Of a stretch of DNA of 30,625 bases, positions 1 to 10,175 are shown piece by piece. Location of the stretch: NCBI GenBank assembly GCA_003427395.1, contig BFEA01000260.1, positions 989,203 to 1,019,827 of the forward strand. Reading direction: 5' to 3'. Numbering within the stretch: position 1 is the stretch's first letter; each line of letters begins with the position of its first letter. The notes beneath the pieces are model-generated. The model was not told the origin of the DNA and made no database searches. It saw only the letters and a program-made list of their open reading frames with translations. This stretch comes from Chara braunii (lineage: Eukaryota > Streptophyta > Charophyceae > Charales > Characeae). The translations under genes were made by a program, and so were the position numbers.

Positions 1-81
<81 letters not shown>

Positions 82-95
82 GAGAGAGAGAGAGG
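1..95. repeat. (GA)n microsatellite
   Basis: An almost pure GA dinucleotide run with one interruption near position 71. It starts at the window edge, so its true length is unknown. On the minus strand it is a CT tract that directly follows the Gag-like fragment at 95-318. Confidence 0.97.
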
Positions 96-318
96 CCGTG
101 GTCATACCTGCAGGCTGTGGAGTACTTACCTGGGTGCCATAGGTGGACTTCATGCCGGGGCCCTGCAGCACACAGAGACACCCCGGCGGCAGTTAGTACA
201 TCGCAGCAGTTACCTGCAGGTGAGACAGCAAGGAGGACGACATCTTCTTCTTCTTCTTCTTGCTCTCGCCCTCCATCTCTTCTCTTTCCTTCTTTCTTCT
301 TCTTCTTCTTCTTCTTCT
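95..318 (-). pseudogene. Gag-like C-terminal fragment (copy X1)
   Basis: Read on the minus strand, this stretch has an open frame rich in Glu, encoded by the (TTC)n run, followed by the peptide VVLLAVSPAG. The same peptide, with small changes, ends gag fragment E at the other edge of the window (VLLAISPAG) and the module at 1049-1534 (ILLAVSPAG). A match to the splice-donor consensus (CAG then GTAAGTA) lies on the minus strand near position 131. There is no start codon or complete domain. It is a fragment of the C-terminal part of a Gag-type protein or a chimera containing it. The homology is visible by eye; calling it Gag rests on its link to E. Confidence 0.45.
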
Positions 319-327
319 TCTTCTTTC
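242..327. repeat. (TTC)n tracts
   Basis: Two TTC/TCT trinucleotide runs, at 242-261 and 294-327, are separated by a pyrimidine-rich spacer. The second ends in TTTCAG, which resembles a plus-strand 3' splice acceptor. On the minus strand they encode runs of Glu/Lys in the Gag-like fragment. Confidence 0.85.
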
Positions 328-524
328 AGAGGGGGAGAGAGAGGTTACAGGCAGAGGTTAGATTGGGCCATGAGACCCAGGGTCTGATTCGACATTTTTG
401 TGGCAGACAATGATTGGACATTCCGCAGGGAGACTATTTTTGGATCTCTCGCAATCTTGGTCTTCTCCCTCATCGCCGTCTTCCTCTCGCCGCTCCTCCC
501 TCACTTCATCTGTGGTATCTCCCC

Positions 525-913
525 ATGTTTGCATGCAAGGAGGGACCTTTCTCCCTGCACCTGCACACAGGCCCCATTCGAGGGCCTGACGGTTGCTGAG
601 GGCCCCCCAGGCTGCGTGCCCACCGGACACGCACCCTGGAGGCCCACAGCGGCCTTTAGGACGCAGGTACAGTTTGAGGCCTTGGGCTGGATACACCAGG
701 ACGCAGGGCCGATCGGGGACAGGCGCACTTTGGCGCCCTGCTGCATCAGCAGCACGGCCTGGACACCTGGAAGGGGCCCCGACCGTGCTGGCCGTTTCAG
801 GCCACGCTGCAGCACACCCAGTAGGGCCCAGCGCTGTACAGAGTTGGGCCACGAGCCTGGGCAGACACACAGTTCGAGTAGCTCACTTCTTGAGCCACAC
901 GCTGCTGGATTAG
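525..913 (+). repeat. Dispersed repeat P, left copy; candidate 5' LTR piece of element C
   Basis: From about 558 to 910 this aligns, same strand, with 25043-25480, the sequence directly after element C's polypurine tract. Shared stretches include the parts around CCTGCACCTGCACACA, GGCGCCCTGCT and CAGCAGCACGGC. The left copy lacks about 80 bp that in the right copy contain TTATATATTT, a possible TATA box. The start may be the TGTTTGCATG at 525, compared with TGTTACATG at 25031. If the right copy is C's 3' LTR, this is the natural candidate for its 5' LTR, with element B inserted between them. The ORFs across it are not conserved between copies and I do not call them genes. Confidence 0.6.
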
Positions 914-1048
914 CTCTGCACCCGGAGGTTAGAGGTAGAGGCGTAGGAGGCAGAGGGGCGGAGGCCATACCTGCAGCGGGGCTCACCTAGCGCCATAGCT
1001 GGGGCTCCACGACGCGCCGACCTGCACATGACAGCGGCACGACAGCGG

Positions 1049-1534
1049 TCAGTCCACGGCGGCGGCACCTGCAGGTGAGACAGCGAGGAGGATGAGCGGC
1101 CTGGAAGTCACCGCCCGAAGAGGCAAGCAGGCCGCTATATCTCCCATCCGGGCGAATAGCCCGGCCTCATTCTCGGTGTGCAAGTTTGGCGACACACTGG
1201 TTGGAGCGCCGGTTGGAGCAGCGCTATCCGGAGCAGCGCTGCTGGGGGAAGGAGAAGGGCACGGAGGAGTAAGAAGGACAGGAAGGGGGAGGAGCGCCAG
1301 GGGTACTTACCTGGCTATGGTGGCAGTCATCTTCATCACCTCAGTGGGCGCTGCAGCAGGGAGTCCCCAACTGGGGAGAGCTACACCAAGAAGCTTCGAG
1401 GCAGGGTCGGGCATGGCGGCCTGAGTTAGAGCAGCCATAGCTGCTTTGGGTTGTCCTTTGGGCATCTGGGCAAGGCCTAGTAGTCCGCCATAGCCTTGGC
1501 CTATGAGAGTGAAGAGTGGGAGAAGCGGCCATGG
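1049..1534 (-). pseudogene. Coding-like module with a 69-nt intron (module Q plus X2)
   Basis: On the minus strand one frame is open from just after the TAG at 1535-1537 to a TGA at 1049-1051, once a 69-nt intron (1310 down to 1242) is removed. The intron begins GTAAGTA after CCAG and ends in a pyrimidine tract plus CCCCCAG; without splicing an in-frame TAA ends the frame. The predicted product is about 140 residues, rich in Ala, Pro and Met, including GLAQMPKGQPKAAMAALTQA and GDIAACLPLRAVTSRPL, and finishes with ILLAVSPAGAAAVD, the tail shared with gag fragment E. An inverted copy with a 69-nt intron lies at 25491-26169. Differences between the copies are mostly non-synonymous, so purifying selection is not evident. 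I recognise no domain. It may be a captured host exon pair or a non-canonical Gag leader. Confidence 0.4.
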
Positions 1535-1853
1535 CTATGGTGGACCTCAAGTGACACCTGCAGTAGAACAGGGAATCAGACACTGGATCAGCCATTCAGC
1601 ATTGTATTATTATTTCTTGTATGAATAAGAGAAGGGGGAGATAAGTAGGAGGAGATTGTTCGGCGAAGAAGAAGAGCCTTGTCATTTGTCTATGCTGGTG
1701 TACATGATCTTCTTCTTCTTTCTTACTTCTTCTTCTTCTTCTAATCCTCTCTCTCTCCTCTCAAGTTCATTCATTTCTTTCTGCAATTGGGCGGCATTGT
1801 ACTATCTGATGGATGTGTATCTCGAAATTGGCCAGGATCATAACAGATTGATT
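1095..1853 (+). repeat. Left arm of large inverted repeat (module Q)
   Basis: This region is the reverse complement of 25491-26169 with small indels. It covers the intron-bearing module, a CT/TTC-rich stretch and the segment ending GGCCAGGATCATAACAG. The arms lie about 23.6 kb apart and are separated by elements B and C. After 1853 comes a short GATT/ATTT-rich stretch (1851-1924) in which I see no feature, up to the edge of element B. Confidence 0.9.
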
Positions 1854-1924
1854 GATTGACTGATTCATTTATTTATTGATTAGGTTACACTAATTAGTCC
1901 CCAAAAACGCAGATTTTTTACCTA

Positions 1925-2510
1925 TGCAATCAGACCCATCTTCTTTCTCTTTCCGCATGCATGCAAACAGATGGCAATCCACACTGGCGCCAGGCGCCCA
2001 CACAAAGCTCAGAGATATTAAGGCCGAGAACACAGTTCAGATGCAAACTCGCTTCATATGGCGCCAGGCACACATCACCCTTTCGACCCTGTATTCACAG
2101 CAACTGTTCACACGCACTCTACTTCGGATCTCCCTGGATGTCCCACGCACTCTCACTCTGTACCACACACACACACACTCACACATGCGCCACTAGCTAA
2201 CACTAACTATGGCAGCTATGGCCGCTATGACCTTCACCTTTCAAGACTGTAGCAGCTACGACCTTGACCTTTCAGAGTTGTGACAACTACGATCCCTACA
2301 CAGCTATGACCCCTACTCGACAGACCTACGGTTCAAAACCCAACCGCTACACAGAACTACGACAGACAACAGTCATCTACCAAGACACAGGTCAAGGGTT
2401 CAAACTTCAAACACACAGGGGTCTACTTGGTACTGTACACAGGTGAGGTAAGGTCTAGGGATCGAGCCCTGCAATCTGCATCTGCTACTGCAAAGGTGAA
2501 AACCGTTTCA
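1925..2510 (-). repeat. 3' LTR of element B
   Basis: On the minus strand it starts TGAAACGG at 2510, right after the PPT, and ends ATTGCA at 1925. It matches 17817-18746 but lacks the 18115-18490 segment of that copy. It holds a short (CA)n run near 2162-2178 and several CTATGGC motifs around 2209-2229. Confidence 0.88.
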
Positions 2511-2521
2511 CTCCCGCCGGC
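2511..2521 (-). other. Polypurine tract of element B
   Basis: The minus strand reads GGCCGGCGGGAG directly before the LTR start TGAAACGG. A purine-rich stretch immediately upstream of the 3' LTR is the expected primer site for plus-strand DNA synthesis. Confidence 0.7.
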
Positions 2522-2548
2522 CTAAATTGGAGGTCCTCCGAGAATAAC

Positions 2549-3608
2549 TCAGTCTATAACACGGTCTTTACCTTTCTTTACCATCTCATAGGCACGGACT
2601 ACGTCGGGAGCAGTCTCTAGAAGTTTTGTTTGTGTGAACCAGCGGTCGTCTTCCAGCTCTTGGAAAGAAAATCGGACTTTGTACTGTTTCTGCGGACGAC
2701 CTCTACCTCCTGTTCTGAACACATCCCCGTCTACTATGTGATCAATGTCGTACCTTCCATCCATATCTAGAGGAATCATCGACCTTCGCGACGAAAATTG
2801 TTGACTCGTCGTGCAAGGTAACAACTTTTACGCGTGAAAAACTGGATATGTGTGGAGGTGTGCTGGGATCTCTATTGTATAGGACGACCCATCCTCTCCG
2901 CCCTTAACTTCTAGGACTGGCCACGGTCCTCCATATGTAGGCAATCAATGTCGTACCTTCCATCCATATCTGGATATGGATGGAGGTGTGCTGGGATCTC
3001 TATTGTGTAGGACGGCCCATCCTCTCCGTCCTTAACTTCTAGTGCAGGCAATAGCTTCTGTGAGATGTTCTCCTAAGGAGCAAATTCTTTTGACTTGATC
3101 CAGACTAAGTCACCTACTTGGAACTGTGATGGACAGCGGTGTGTGTTAGCTTGTTCAATCATCTTGTGCTGGGCCTTCTTGAGGTTCTCTATCACGGTAG
3201 CAATCTCTTTTTCGTACTGTAGCGGAAACTCCCTAGTGTCGGGTGGTAGCCTCGGGCGGTAGCCTCTAAATCTGACCCCGGTTCAATCCTTCAAACGGTC
3301 TACACAGTTTAAAGGACTTACGTAGCTCATTGGGAGTGCGACAAGTGGCTAAGTGCACGCTTTGATTATAGGCGTTGGCTACCGTTGGGAGTATCTCATC
3401 CCAATTGACTTGATTGGGTCTAATGTACTTTAGAGAACTTGTTGCAAGATCTTGTTCATCTGTTCGGTCTGACCGTTAGTCTCTAGACGGCCAGATGACA
3501 TTACCAACTTAGAGTCGTAGACTCTCATCACTTCCTGCCAGTGACTAGTGAACCTGGTATCTCTGTCACTAACTATCGACAGCGGTAGACCATGCTCACT
3601 GACCCAAT
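2549..3608 (-). pseudogene. Element B pol 3' end: integrase second half and chromodomain-like tail
   Basis: The segment begins, at the edge of element A, inside the integrase core with NWVSEHGLPLSIVSDRDTRF (second catalytic Asp in VSDRD) and continues to NGQTE (third acidic residue). After frame changes come the GPY-like region and a tail with RGRPQKQYKVRFSF and DDRWFTQTKLLETAPDVV, laid out like a chromodomain. It ends near 2549 with GKDRVID. The half with the zinc-binding HHCC region and first catalytic Asp is absent on both sides of element A. The coding part near 2853-3043 carries an internal duplication with a palindrome. It is not functional. Confidence 0.85.
2741..3043. repeat. Partial duplication with palindromic junction in B pol
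   Basis: About 72 bp at 2853-2924 recur at 2972-3043, and about 30 bp at 2741-2770 recur at 2943-2970. The junction at 2960-2983 is a perfect inverted repeat, CCATCCATATC, TG, GATATGGATGG. It interrupts the integrase C-terminal coding sequence. Template switching at the palindrome is the likely cause (inference). Confidence 0.8.
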
Positions 3609-4527
3609 TGCAAGGAAGATGAGCAATAGCGAACTTCAGCAATCAAACAGCATCATACCATGAGACCAGAGAGTCGTGACCTCGAACCAGAAGCAGAATT
3701 GCATCACGAGTTTCGCCAAATAAGAGCACACCAATGCTCAGAATTGACAATGCTGGGATAGCCTCATCATCATCAACGAAGAACCAATGTTGATATCCTC
3801 TCTGGCGCTCGGCGCCCAGACTACGAATGGCAGATCCTATCTAGCCTAGACTACAATGCCACAGATGACGTCAACAGCTTCCCAAGTACGAGCAGACCTC
3901 GGCCAATGTCGCACGCGCCAAGCACCAGGTATGTCTCTCGTATTCCTCACAACCTCGTTCCTCAACTCACAGATGCCACTTGCACCCAAGGACCACCATG
4001 CGCCCAAACCAGCATACAGCAGCGCAGCTTGGCTATGGCTGCCTGCTCCTTCCAGATCGCTTGTGAGTGCGTGAGCTTGGGAGGCGATAGCGCAGCAGCG
4101 CTTGCGCACAAAGCAGCCAGTGCTCGAATGCCAAATGCATAGGCTGGCCCTTTCCTAAATGGAAGTGGCCAGCCTGCTTGCATGCAGCCTGGCTGCGCTT
4201 GGTCCCTGCCCAGAAGCTTCCGGTAGGCCCAGGGAGGAATCAGGCCCAGGCCCACCGACAGTTACCCGTGCCCAACTGCACACTGTCTGAGTCGGGTCTA
4301 TTCTGCGTATCTCGCCCAGGGCCTGACTTGGACACAGTCGCTAAAGGAAGCCAGGGCCTGGGTGCCTTCAACCAACTCGCGCTGCGCAACTGCCTGAATT
4401 TTCCCCACCTGCGAAGTAGTCCGAAATAGGCATCTTGTCGTTTGTCGGGCCTGCCTTCACTTAGGGCGGCCGACCTGTTGCAAATAGGGGCCCAGTAGGG
4501 ATTATCGAGGCCTATGCCTCGCATTCA
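3609..4527 (-). repeat. 3' LTR of element A
   Basis: On the minus strand it runs from TGAATGCGAGG (4527), right after a purine-rich ATGGAGGAG, to CTTGCA (3609). Positions 3609-4274 match the 5' LTR at 11395-12076; 4275-4527 have no partner in the window. The ORFs inside it (for example 3846-4255) are not conserved as proteins between the two LTRs. Confidence 0.85.
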
Positions 4528-4536
4528 CTCCTCCAT
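4528..4536 (-). other. Polypurine tract of element A
   Basis: The minus strand reads ATGGAGGAG directly before the LTR start TGAATG. This parallels element B, whose tract ends GGGAG before TGAAAC. Confidence 0.6.
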
Positions 4537-4564
4537 ACTTCGCAAGTCCTCTGAGAAGTTCAAT

Positions 4565-5845
4565 CTTCGATAATTTGGCGCTTTCCTTTCTGCAGAGACT
4601 TCTCATAGTGAGCGACAACCTGTGGAGCGGTTCACATCAGTTCCTCCCTTGTGAACCACCTATCCTCCTCTGGATCAGTGTGATGTCTGAACCGAACTCG
4701 GTACTGCAGCTTCGGAGGACGTCCCCTGCCGGTCGGTCTTGGAACTGGCATCTCTCTGTGATCTATGATTTCATCAATGTCAACCTCTCCATCCATGGTT
4801 GGGGGCAGCATAGAGCAATGAGAGGGAAACTGATCAGTCTCTCCGAACGGTGCAAGCTTAGGGGCGTCAAAAACAGGGTAAGTACGTAAGTGACCAGGGA
4901 TGCGAATAACATAAGACGGCCCATCCGGTTCATCCCCAACAACATCTAGGATCTCCCATGGTCCAGAGTACTGCGGCATGAGCTGGCAGGAGATTCCGTG
5001 CTCCTGTCCCAATTCTGAGGACTTGACTCAGACTCTCTCTCCTACCTGAAATGTGGATGGGCGGCGGCGTTTGTTCCCAGACTCTATCATCGCCACCTGT
5101 GCCTTGTGCATCTGTTCAACAGCCTGCTGCATCAGCTGCTCATATCGATAAGCAAACTAAGGTCCCTGGTGCAACAGAGGGCTGGTTCTCAGGTAGTAAG
5201 AAATCCAAGGGCAGTCTAGGCTTAAAGGTTAATAGCAGACTATTCGGGCTCACGCCCGTTGCGCTGTGCACCGCGTTGTTGTACAGACTGGCGATGAGAG
5301 CAAGTTTCTCATCCCAGTCTGCCTGATTTGGCTTGATGTAATGCCTCAGCAGGTGTTGTACAGCGTGGTTCAACTTGCCCATTTGCCTCGGGGTGGTTTC
5401 CTGATGTCATCTGCAGCTGCGTTCCCTGTTCTGCAGCTGCAGCTTTCCACAGTTCACTTGTGAATCGCACATAACGGTCACTGACTATAGATTTTGGCAG
5501 TCCAAAATCTCTAACCCAGTTCTCTTTGAACAACTTAATTACGGATTCGGTCTTAGCTGTTGCAGGCATTGCGACTAACCTAGCGTACTTACTAAATCTA
5601 TCCACGATGACATAGACGTACCGCATACCACTCTTGCTGGTGACCAGCGTATCCATGAAGTCCATGGACAGGCTTTCGCCAAGCCTTTCCGGAATCAGAA
5701 GGGGCTGCAAAAGCCCAAGAGGAGCCTATGTATGTGGCTTGTTCCTCTGACAGACCTGACAAGCTTCCACGTACATCTTCGCGTCTCTCATCATCGTGGG
5801 CCACCAGAACCGCTACGACAAATTGGCTGCAGTATTCTTGAAACC
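4565..5845 (-). pseudogene. Element A integrase with chromodomain-like C terminus
   Basis: The integrase inserts retrotransposon cDNA. The minus-strand frame continues from the RNase H ORF. The HHCC region is broken after GECHDATGH. The core carries SMDFMD (first Asp), IVSDRYVRF (second Asp, with the usual following Asp changed to Tyr) and NHPEANGQVE (Glu). Then come LNHAVQHLLRHYIKPNQADW, the GPY-type MPQYSGPWEILDVV, and a chromodomain-like tail with GRGRPPKLQYRVRF and DPEEDRWFTREEL. Lesions: a frameshift near 5860, a frameshift near 5385, a TGA where Trp is expected near 5030, and a TGA near 4629 just before TAPQVVAHYEKSL. The tail lacks the clear aromatic cage of canonical chromodomains, so histone binding is uncertain. 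Confidence 0.88.
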
Positions 5846-6948
5846 TAATGGCCGGTGGCGTCATGACACTCTCCTAAAAATAAACTACGCAAAGACTCTC
5901 TATTAGGCACACACAAACGTTTATTCCCAGCCTTCTCAAGGAACAGCAAGCCGTTGACCAACTCAAACTCGGCAAAGGTCACGTTGTCCTTCGCCTCGAG
6001 TCTACAAATGATCTCAGACATAAACGGATCCTCGCAATAGGCTCCCACCGTAGAATGAGTAACATCGTCTGCAAGCCCAAACTCAGTGATCAGCGCACTA
6101 GAGAAGTCAGGCCTATGTGACAAGGCATCAGCAACGTTGTTGTACTCCCCTTTCAGATACTGGGGTTCAAAGTCATACTGTTCAATGACTTCGATCCAGC
6201 GCTTCAAGGCATCAGAGAGCAAAGGCTGAGTTCTCATCCACTTCAGGGTCTGATGATCAGTCCTGACGATGAAGAACCTCCCAAGGAGATAATGTCTCCA
6301 ATGGGTCAGTGCCTTGTAAATCGCGTAGAGCTCCTTCTCATAGGTGGACTTAGCCAACGTCCGAGAGGGCATCTTTTTGGACATGTACTCAATTGGCCTC
6401 AACTTTGGCCCCGCCTGCTGCGCTAGCACGACACCAATGCCATATTGGTTGGCATCCATGGTTACTATGAACGACTTGTTAGGATCAGGAAGTTTCAAGA
6501 CCTCATGATGCGTCAACGCATGCTTCAAATGTTTGAAAGCAGCCTTGCACCTCTCTGTCCACTCCCATGGGGTATCAAGGCGAGTCATGTCCGTCAAAGG
6601 GGCGGCAACTATGCTATAGTTCTTCACAAAATTGCGATAGTAGCCGGTCATACCTAAGAAGGACCTCATCTCAGTCACAGACTGAGGACGCGGCCAGTCA
6701 CGAATGTTGGCCGCCTTCGCATTATCGGGCTTCAAACCTTCCGCGGAAATCTCATGACCCAAGTATAAGATCCGGGTGCGACCAAACTCGCATTTCTCCC
6801 CGTTGATCTTGAACTTGTGCTGCCGAAGGAGACTGAGGACTTTGTCTAAGTGCGCTACATGCTCCTCGACAGTCCCACAAAAAATAAGTATGTCATCAAG
6901 GTACACGATGACAAACTTATCCAAGTAGTCATGAAAGATCCGATTCAT
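5845..6948 (-). pseudogene. Element A reverse transcriptase (palm/thumb) and RNase H
   Basis: This 367-codon open frame is the longest undamaged pol piece in A. It opens with [20 protein letters not shown], with the YLDD catalytic pair, followed by the connection region (YLGHEIS, FLGMTGYYRNFV). RNase H shows its acidic residues in TMDANQYGIGV, STYEKELYAI, VRTDHQTLKW and NVADALSHRP, all four present. It ends in the start of the integrase zinc-binding region (LCVPNRE, GECHDATGH). The N-terminal half of RT lies in another frame at 6945-7649, because one base appears to be lost near 6986-6990 within the MPFGLCNAP motif. Confidence 0.92.
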
Positions 6949-7649
6949 AGTGTGTTGAAAGGTGCCAGGAGCATTGCAAAGGCCGAAGGCATCACCACAA
7001 ACTCATACAGACCGTACCTGGTCTGAAAGGCGGTTTTGTGTTGATCCTCGGGCCGGATTGCAATCTGATGGTACCCGGACTTCAGATCTATCTTACTAAA
7101 GTACCGGCACCCTTGCACTCTGTCTAGCAAATCGTCGATGCGCGGTAGGGGCTCTCTGTTCTTGACAACGATGGCATTGAGGCCCCTATAGTCAATGCAC
7201 ATCCTCAGTGTTCCCCCCTTCTTCGGTACGAATAGGACTGGAGATCCATAAGGAGAAACACTTGGTCGGATCCACCCCTTCTCTACGAGTTCCTTGAGTT
7301 GTCGGCGAAGCTCATCAAGCTCGCCTGGAGACATCCGATAGATCCTACCCATTGGGATACTAGACCTTCGGATAGTCTCTATCACGTGGACGACCTCCCT
7401 CAAAACAACCCCTGTAGGCTCTTCAAATAGAGCAGGGTACTTGGCAACTACTCCCTCTATCACCGGCGGCATTTTTACCGGCTCGCCTGTTGCAGAGACA
7501 TAAACTAAATACATACCCTCCTCCGGATTTTGCTTATAATAATTATAAAACGCAGCCGCATACATGCTTCCGTAGGACTCAATCAGACTACTAGCTTTGG
7601 ACTTACGTAATCTAGCAGTCCCTCCACCTGGCAAAGTGTGTTTGACCAC
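6945..7649 (-). pseudogene. Element A reverse transcriptase, N-terminal half
   Basis: The segment carries [63 protein letters not shown] and [14 protein letters not shown] (motif A, catalytic Asp present), then [16 protein letters not shown]. It then leaves frame: the bases after VMP still encode the rest of the [10 protein letters not shown] motif one base out of step, and the frame resumes in the ORF at 6948. The upstream part is the protease-RT linker (EWDRKVV-like sequence in another frame, [18 protein letters not shown]). Its mate is the RNase H-bearing ORF downstream. Confidence 0.92.
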
Positions 7650-7678
7650 TTTTCGGTCCCACTCAAACTGGGGCTGTG

Positions 7679-8128
7679 CTACAACAAGATATCCATAGGG
7701 AGATCATCGCTCACTAGGAATGAGAAACGATGTCTCAATTCCCCTCCCACGTACGGGAAACAACACTCAACATCTTGGAGGTAGTCATTAACTACCATGC
7801 GCTGTTTGTTGGCACAGGTCGACTCCACAGGTCGACTCAGGCGTTGCACTCGCCCCTGTAAGCACAGCCTCTCAACGCACTCGCAACTAATGAAGTTCCT
7901 AGTCGAGCAAGTGTCATAATAGGCCCCGGCCTTGCGGCCGTCGATGACTACCTCGCCGACGAACATCTCTCCCTTAGGGGCTTTGGCCAATGTCGTCCAA
8001 GAGGCTAGTGGGTCTGATCTAGACCACTCCTCTAGCTCCTCTAAGGATTCAAACACATTCATGGAACAGAGGCTCGATGGGTCAGAATGTGTTTGCGGGA
8101 CGACGATGGAGTTAGTAGTTTGGGCCAT
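7679..8128 (-). pseudogene. Element A retropepsin
   Basis: This is a retropepsin-type aspartic protease that would cut Gag-Pol. The active-site region reads GAYYDTCSTRNFIS, where the family has D-S/T-G. The Gly is replaced by Cys (codon 7907-7909), which should damage the catalytic loop. The second conserved block, DDLPMDILL, closes the domain. A TGA just upstream, near 8130, separates it from the knuckle-containing frame, and a frameshift after DILL separates it from RT. Confidence 0.85.
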
Positions 8129-8187
8129 CTCTCAAAATGGTGAGGGTGTGTCCACCACCTCGACCCTAGCAGGAACAGCTACCATTC

Positions 8188-8480
8188 CTACTGGCCCAAC
8201 GCGTTTCCCGGAGCAGTGCCAGAACTGTTGCTACCAACGGGAGCAGAGGATCCCAACGCCTGCCCCATCGTAGGCGGGATCTTCTCGGTCACCTTTCTGT
8301 AACGACACTTGAATTGGTTATGACCATATTGGCCACAACGAATGCAAGCTTGCCGGGTGTACCGGTCTCTCCACACATCCTCACTAAGACCCGCTTCTAT
8401 GGGGTCAATTTGACTCCAAGAGCGGAAACCTCCACGGCGTCTATCGGTCGCCTTACCTTTCAGGGTTATGACAATGACTA
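8188..8480 (-). pseudogene. Element A Gag zinc knuckle (nucleocapsid)
   Basis: A CCHC knuckle CIRCGQYGHNQFKC fits C-X2-C-X4-H-X4-C, as in retrotransposon nucleocapsids that bind RNA. It is preceded by a basic, Arg/Gly-containing stretch (ATDRRRGGFRSW). The frame differs from the capsid frame ending at 8499, so an indel lies near 8480-8499. Confidence 0.88.
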
Positions 8481-8498
8481 CTCCACCCCCTGAAGCTT

Positions 8499-10175
8499 CT
8501 ATGCTGCCCGCCTCTCAACCTGCTCCCGCCTGGAACTCGTCACCCAACTCATGGTAGAACCAGCGTTGTCGGCGAACATAATGTGTCCCTTCGCTTTCCA
8601 GTTGGGAGGCAATGTCCTTTTCCTACCATCCGTCGTGGGTGTCTGACCACGCCCTATCTTTGCTTCCACGTCTAGGGCCTTCTTGCTAAACAACGAGAAG
8701 TTGTGCATGTTGATGTTGGCCTCACTTGCCAACTGGTTCCTGAGAGGCATAGGAAAGCATCTCAGGTAGGAGGTGAGTAAAACCTGGGGGTCATAGCGAA
8801 CCTCTGGGACACAGATCAGACGCTCTACAACATCAGTGGCCTCTCTCACTGACTTAAACTGCCTCGTGTGCAGTGTCAGGATCGCGTCAGTAGCCTTTTG
8901 GGCCTCCTGCGGATCATGCCACCTGTCTTCCACCAACTTGAGGAAGTCGTCCAATTTCTGGGTGACTGCCCAAGCGCGAAAGTCATGACCGTACCCCGAG
9001 AGCTGCACTCAACCACTCAACCATCTTGCTGCACTCCCCTCTAGATAGGAGGCAGCCACAAGCACTTCCTCGTGCGGCAAGGTAAGTTTTCACTTAACAT
9101 AGATTGGCACTGCCCTCAACCATGTGTCGAGGTCTTCGCCCCTCTTATACCCTGTAAAGGGTTTAGGAGCGGCGATGGCCGTCTTTGGAACCCACTGACT
9201 TCGTCCCGGTACCTGCACCATTCCGGACAGTGGACCCTGTGGTGCAGGTTGCTGCACTATCTGCTGGGGCTGTGAACCATGCGGCTGTGCAGGCTGCTGC
9301 ACTATCTGCTGGGGTTGTGAACCCTGCGGCTGTGCAGGCTGCGAGACCGCAGGCTGCCCGCTTACGGCAACCTAAGACGGAGGTTGGGAGAACACTGTCT
9401 GTACAGGAACCTGCAAACTAGGACCTGCTGAGAACCCGCCTGTTAAAGGCATACCCAGGGAGATAGGCTGAACCGATGCTGGAGCNGTATATGGGGACAC
9501 CCCAGTCACCGGTGGGACAAAAGGAGGATGTACAACGGGCCAGACACCAGGCCCACACAGTGATGGTGCCACCTGAGCTCGCCCGACCATCACGGCCAGA
9601 CTCTACTGGACGTCTTGTAAGATCGTCGTCTGTTGATCTTGCATCTCTACCACTCCTAGCAAGACTGACCTCAGGGTCCTCACTTCATCATCCAACTCCG
9701 CTAGGTCCATCTCCTCTAACTCGCTAATGTCCGCTTTTCGCCGCTGCAACCTGGCTCTTCTTCTAATCATTCTTTCTTTTTCGGCCTTAATCTCCCCTAA
9801 AGCTTTCTGTAGTTGTGCCTCGCGATCAGCAGCTCGCTGTATGGCGACCGCCTTAGGAGTCAACCCTAATGGCTGGCTTGCCATGACGCCAGTGGACTGA
9901 CTCACGGTCTGTACAACCGTTGACCCCACAAAACCTGAACCACTAGCCTGAGAACTTTGCTGCGCAGCATTGGCCATGGTTGCTGAAGTAGCGGCTTCGC
10001 TTGCAAATGCTCTGCTTGCCTCTGCTTCCCTAGCTCTTCTCTGTTGTTGCTGCCTCTCTCTAAGTTGGCGGAACAGAACTCGGTCACCCTCTGGTCCTAA
10101 GGCCGAATGGGCTATCGGGCGTCTAGCCGATCGCAAGGTCCGGTCGTCCTCACTAGTGGTGTCCCTATCGCTCAT
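8499..10175 (-). pseudogene. Element A Gag: N-terminal region and capsid
   Basis: One minus-strand frame runs from MSDRDTTSEDDRTLRSARRP at 10175 to a TAG at 8499. It is broken only by in-frame stops: TAG 9603, TAG 9372, TGA 9090 and TGA 9009 (lowest base of each codon). It holds a Gln/Arg-rich charged N terminus, a coiled-coil-like part (AEKERMIRRRARLQRRKAD), a Pro/Gln-rich middle with a near-tandem repeat around QPQQIVQQPA (9240-9330), and a retrotransposon capsid domain (AASYLEGSAARWL, DDFLKLVEDRW, FPMPLRNQL). Stops without frameshifts over about 1.7 kb fit decay by base transition rather than indels. One N lies at 9486. Capsid assembly is the family role. Confidence 0.85.

Noticed and set aside
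358-990. Overlapping ORFs of 161-196 aa on both strands
   Set aside because: They cross repeat P, and the second copy of P (25031-25495) does not keep the same frames.
2328-2405. GGTTCAAAACC and GGGTTCAAAC resembling a tRNA B box
   Set aside because: No A box at proper spacing and no cloverleaf; inside element B's LTR.
3846-4524. Several ORFs of 70-97 aa
   Set aside because: They lie in the 3' LTR of A, and the frames are not conserved in the 5' LTR copy.
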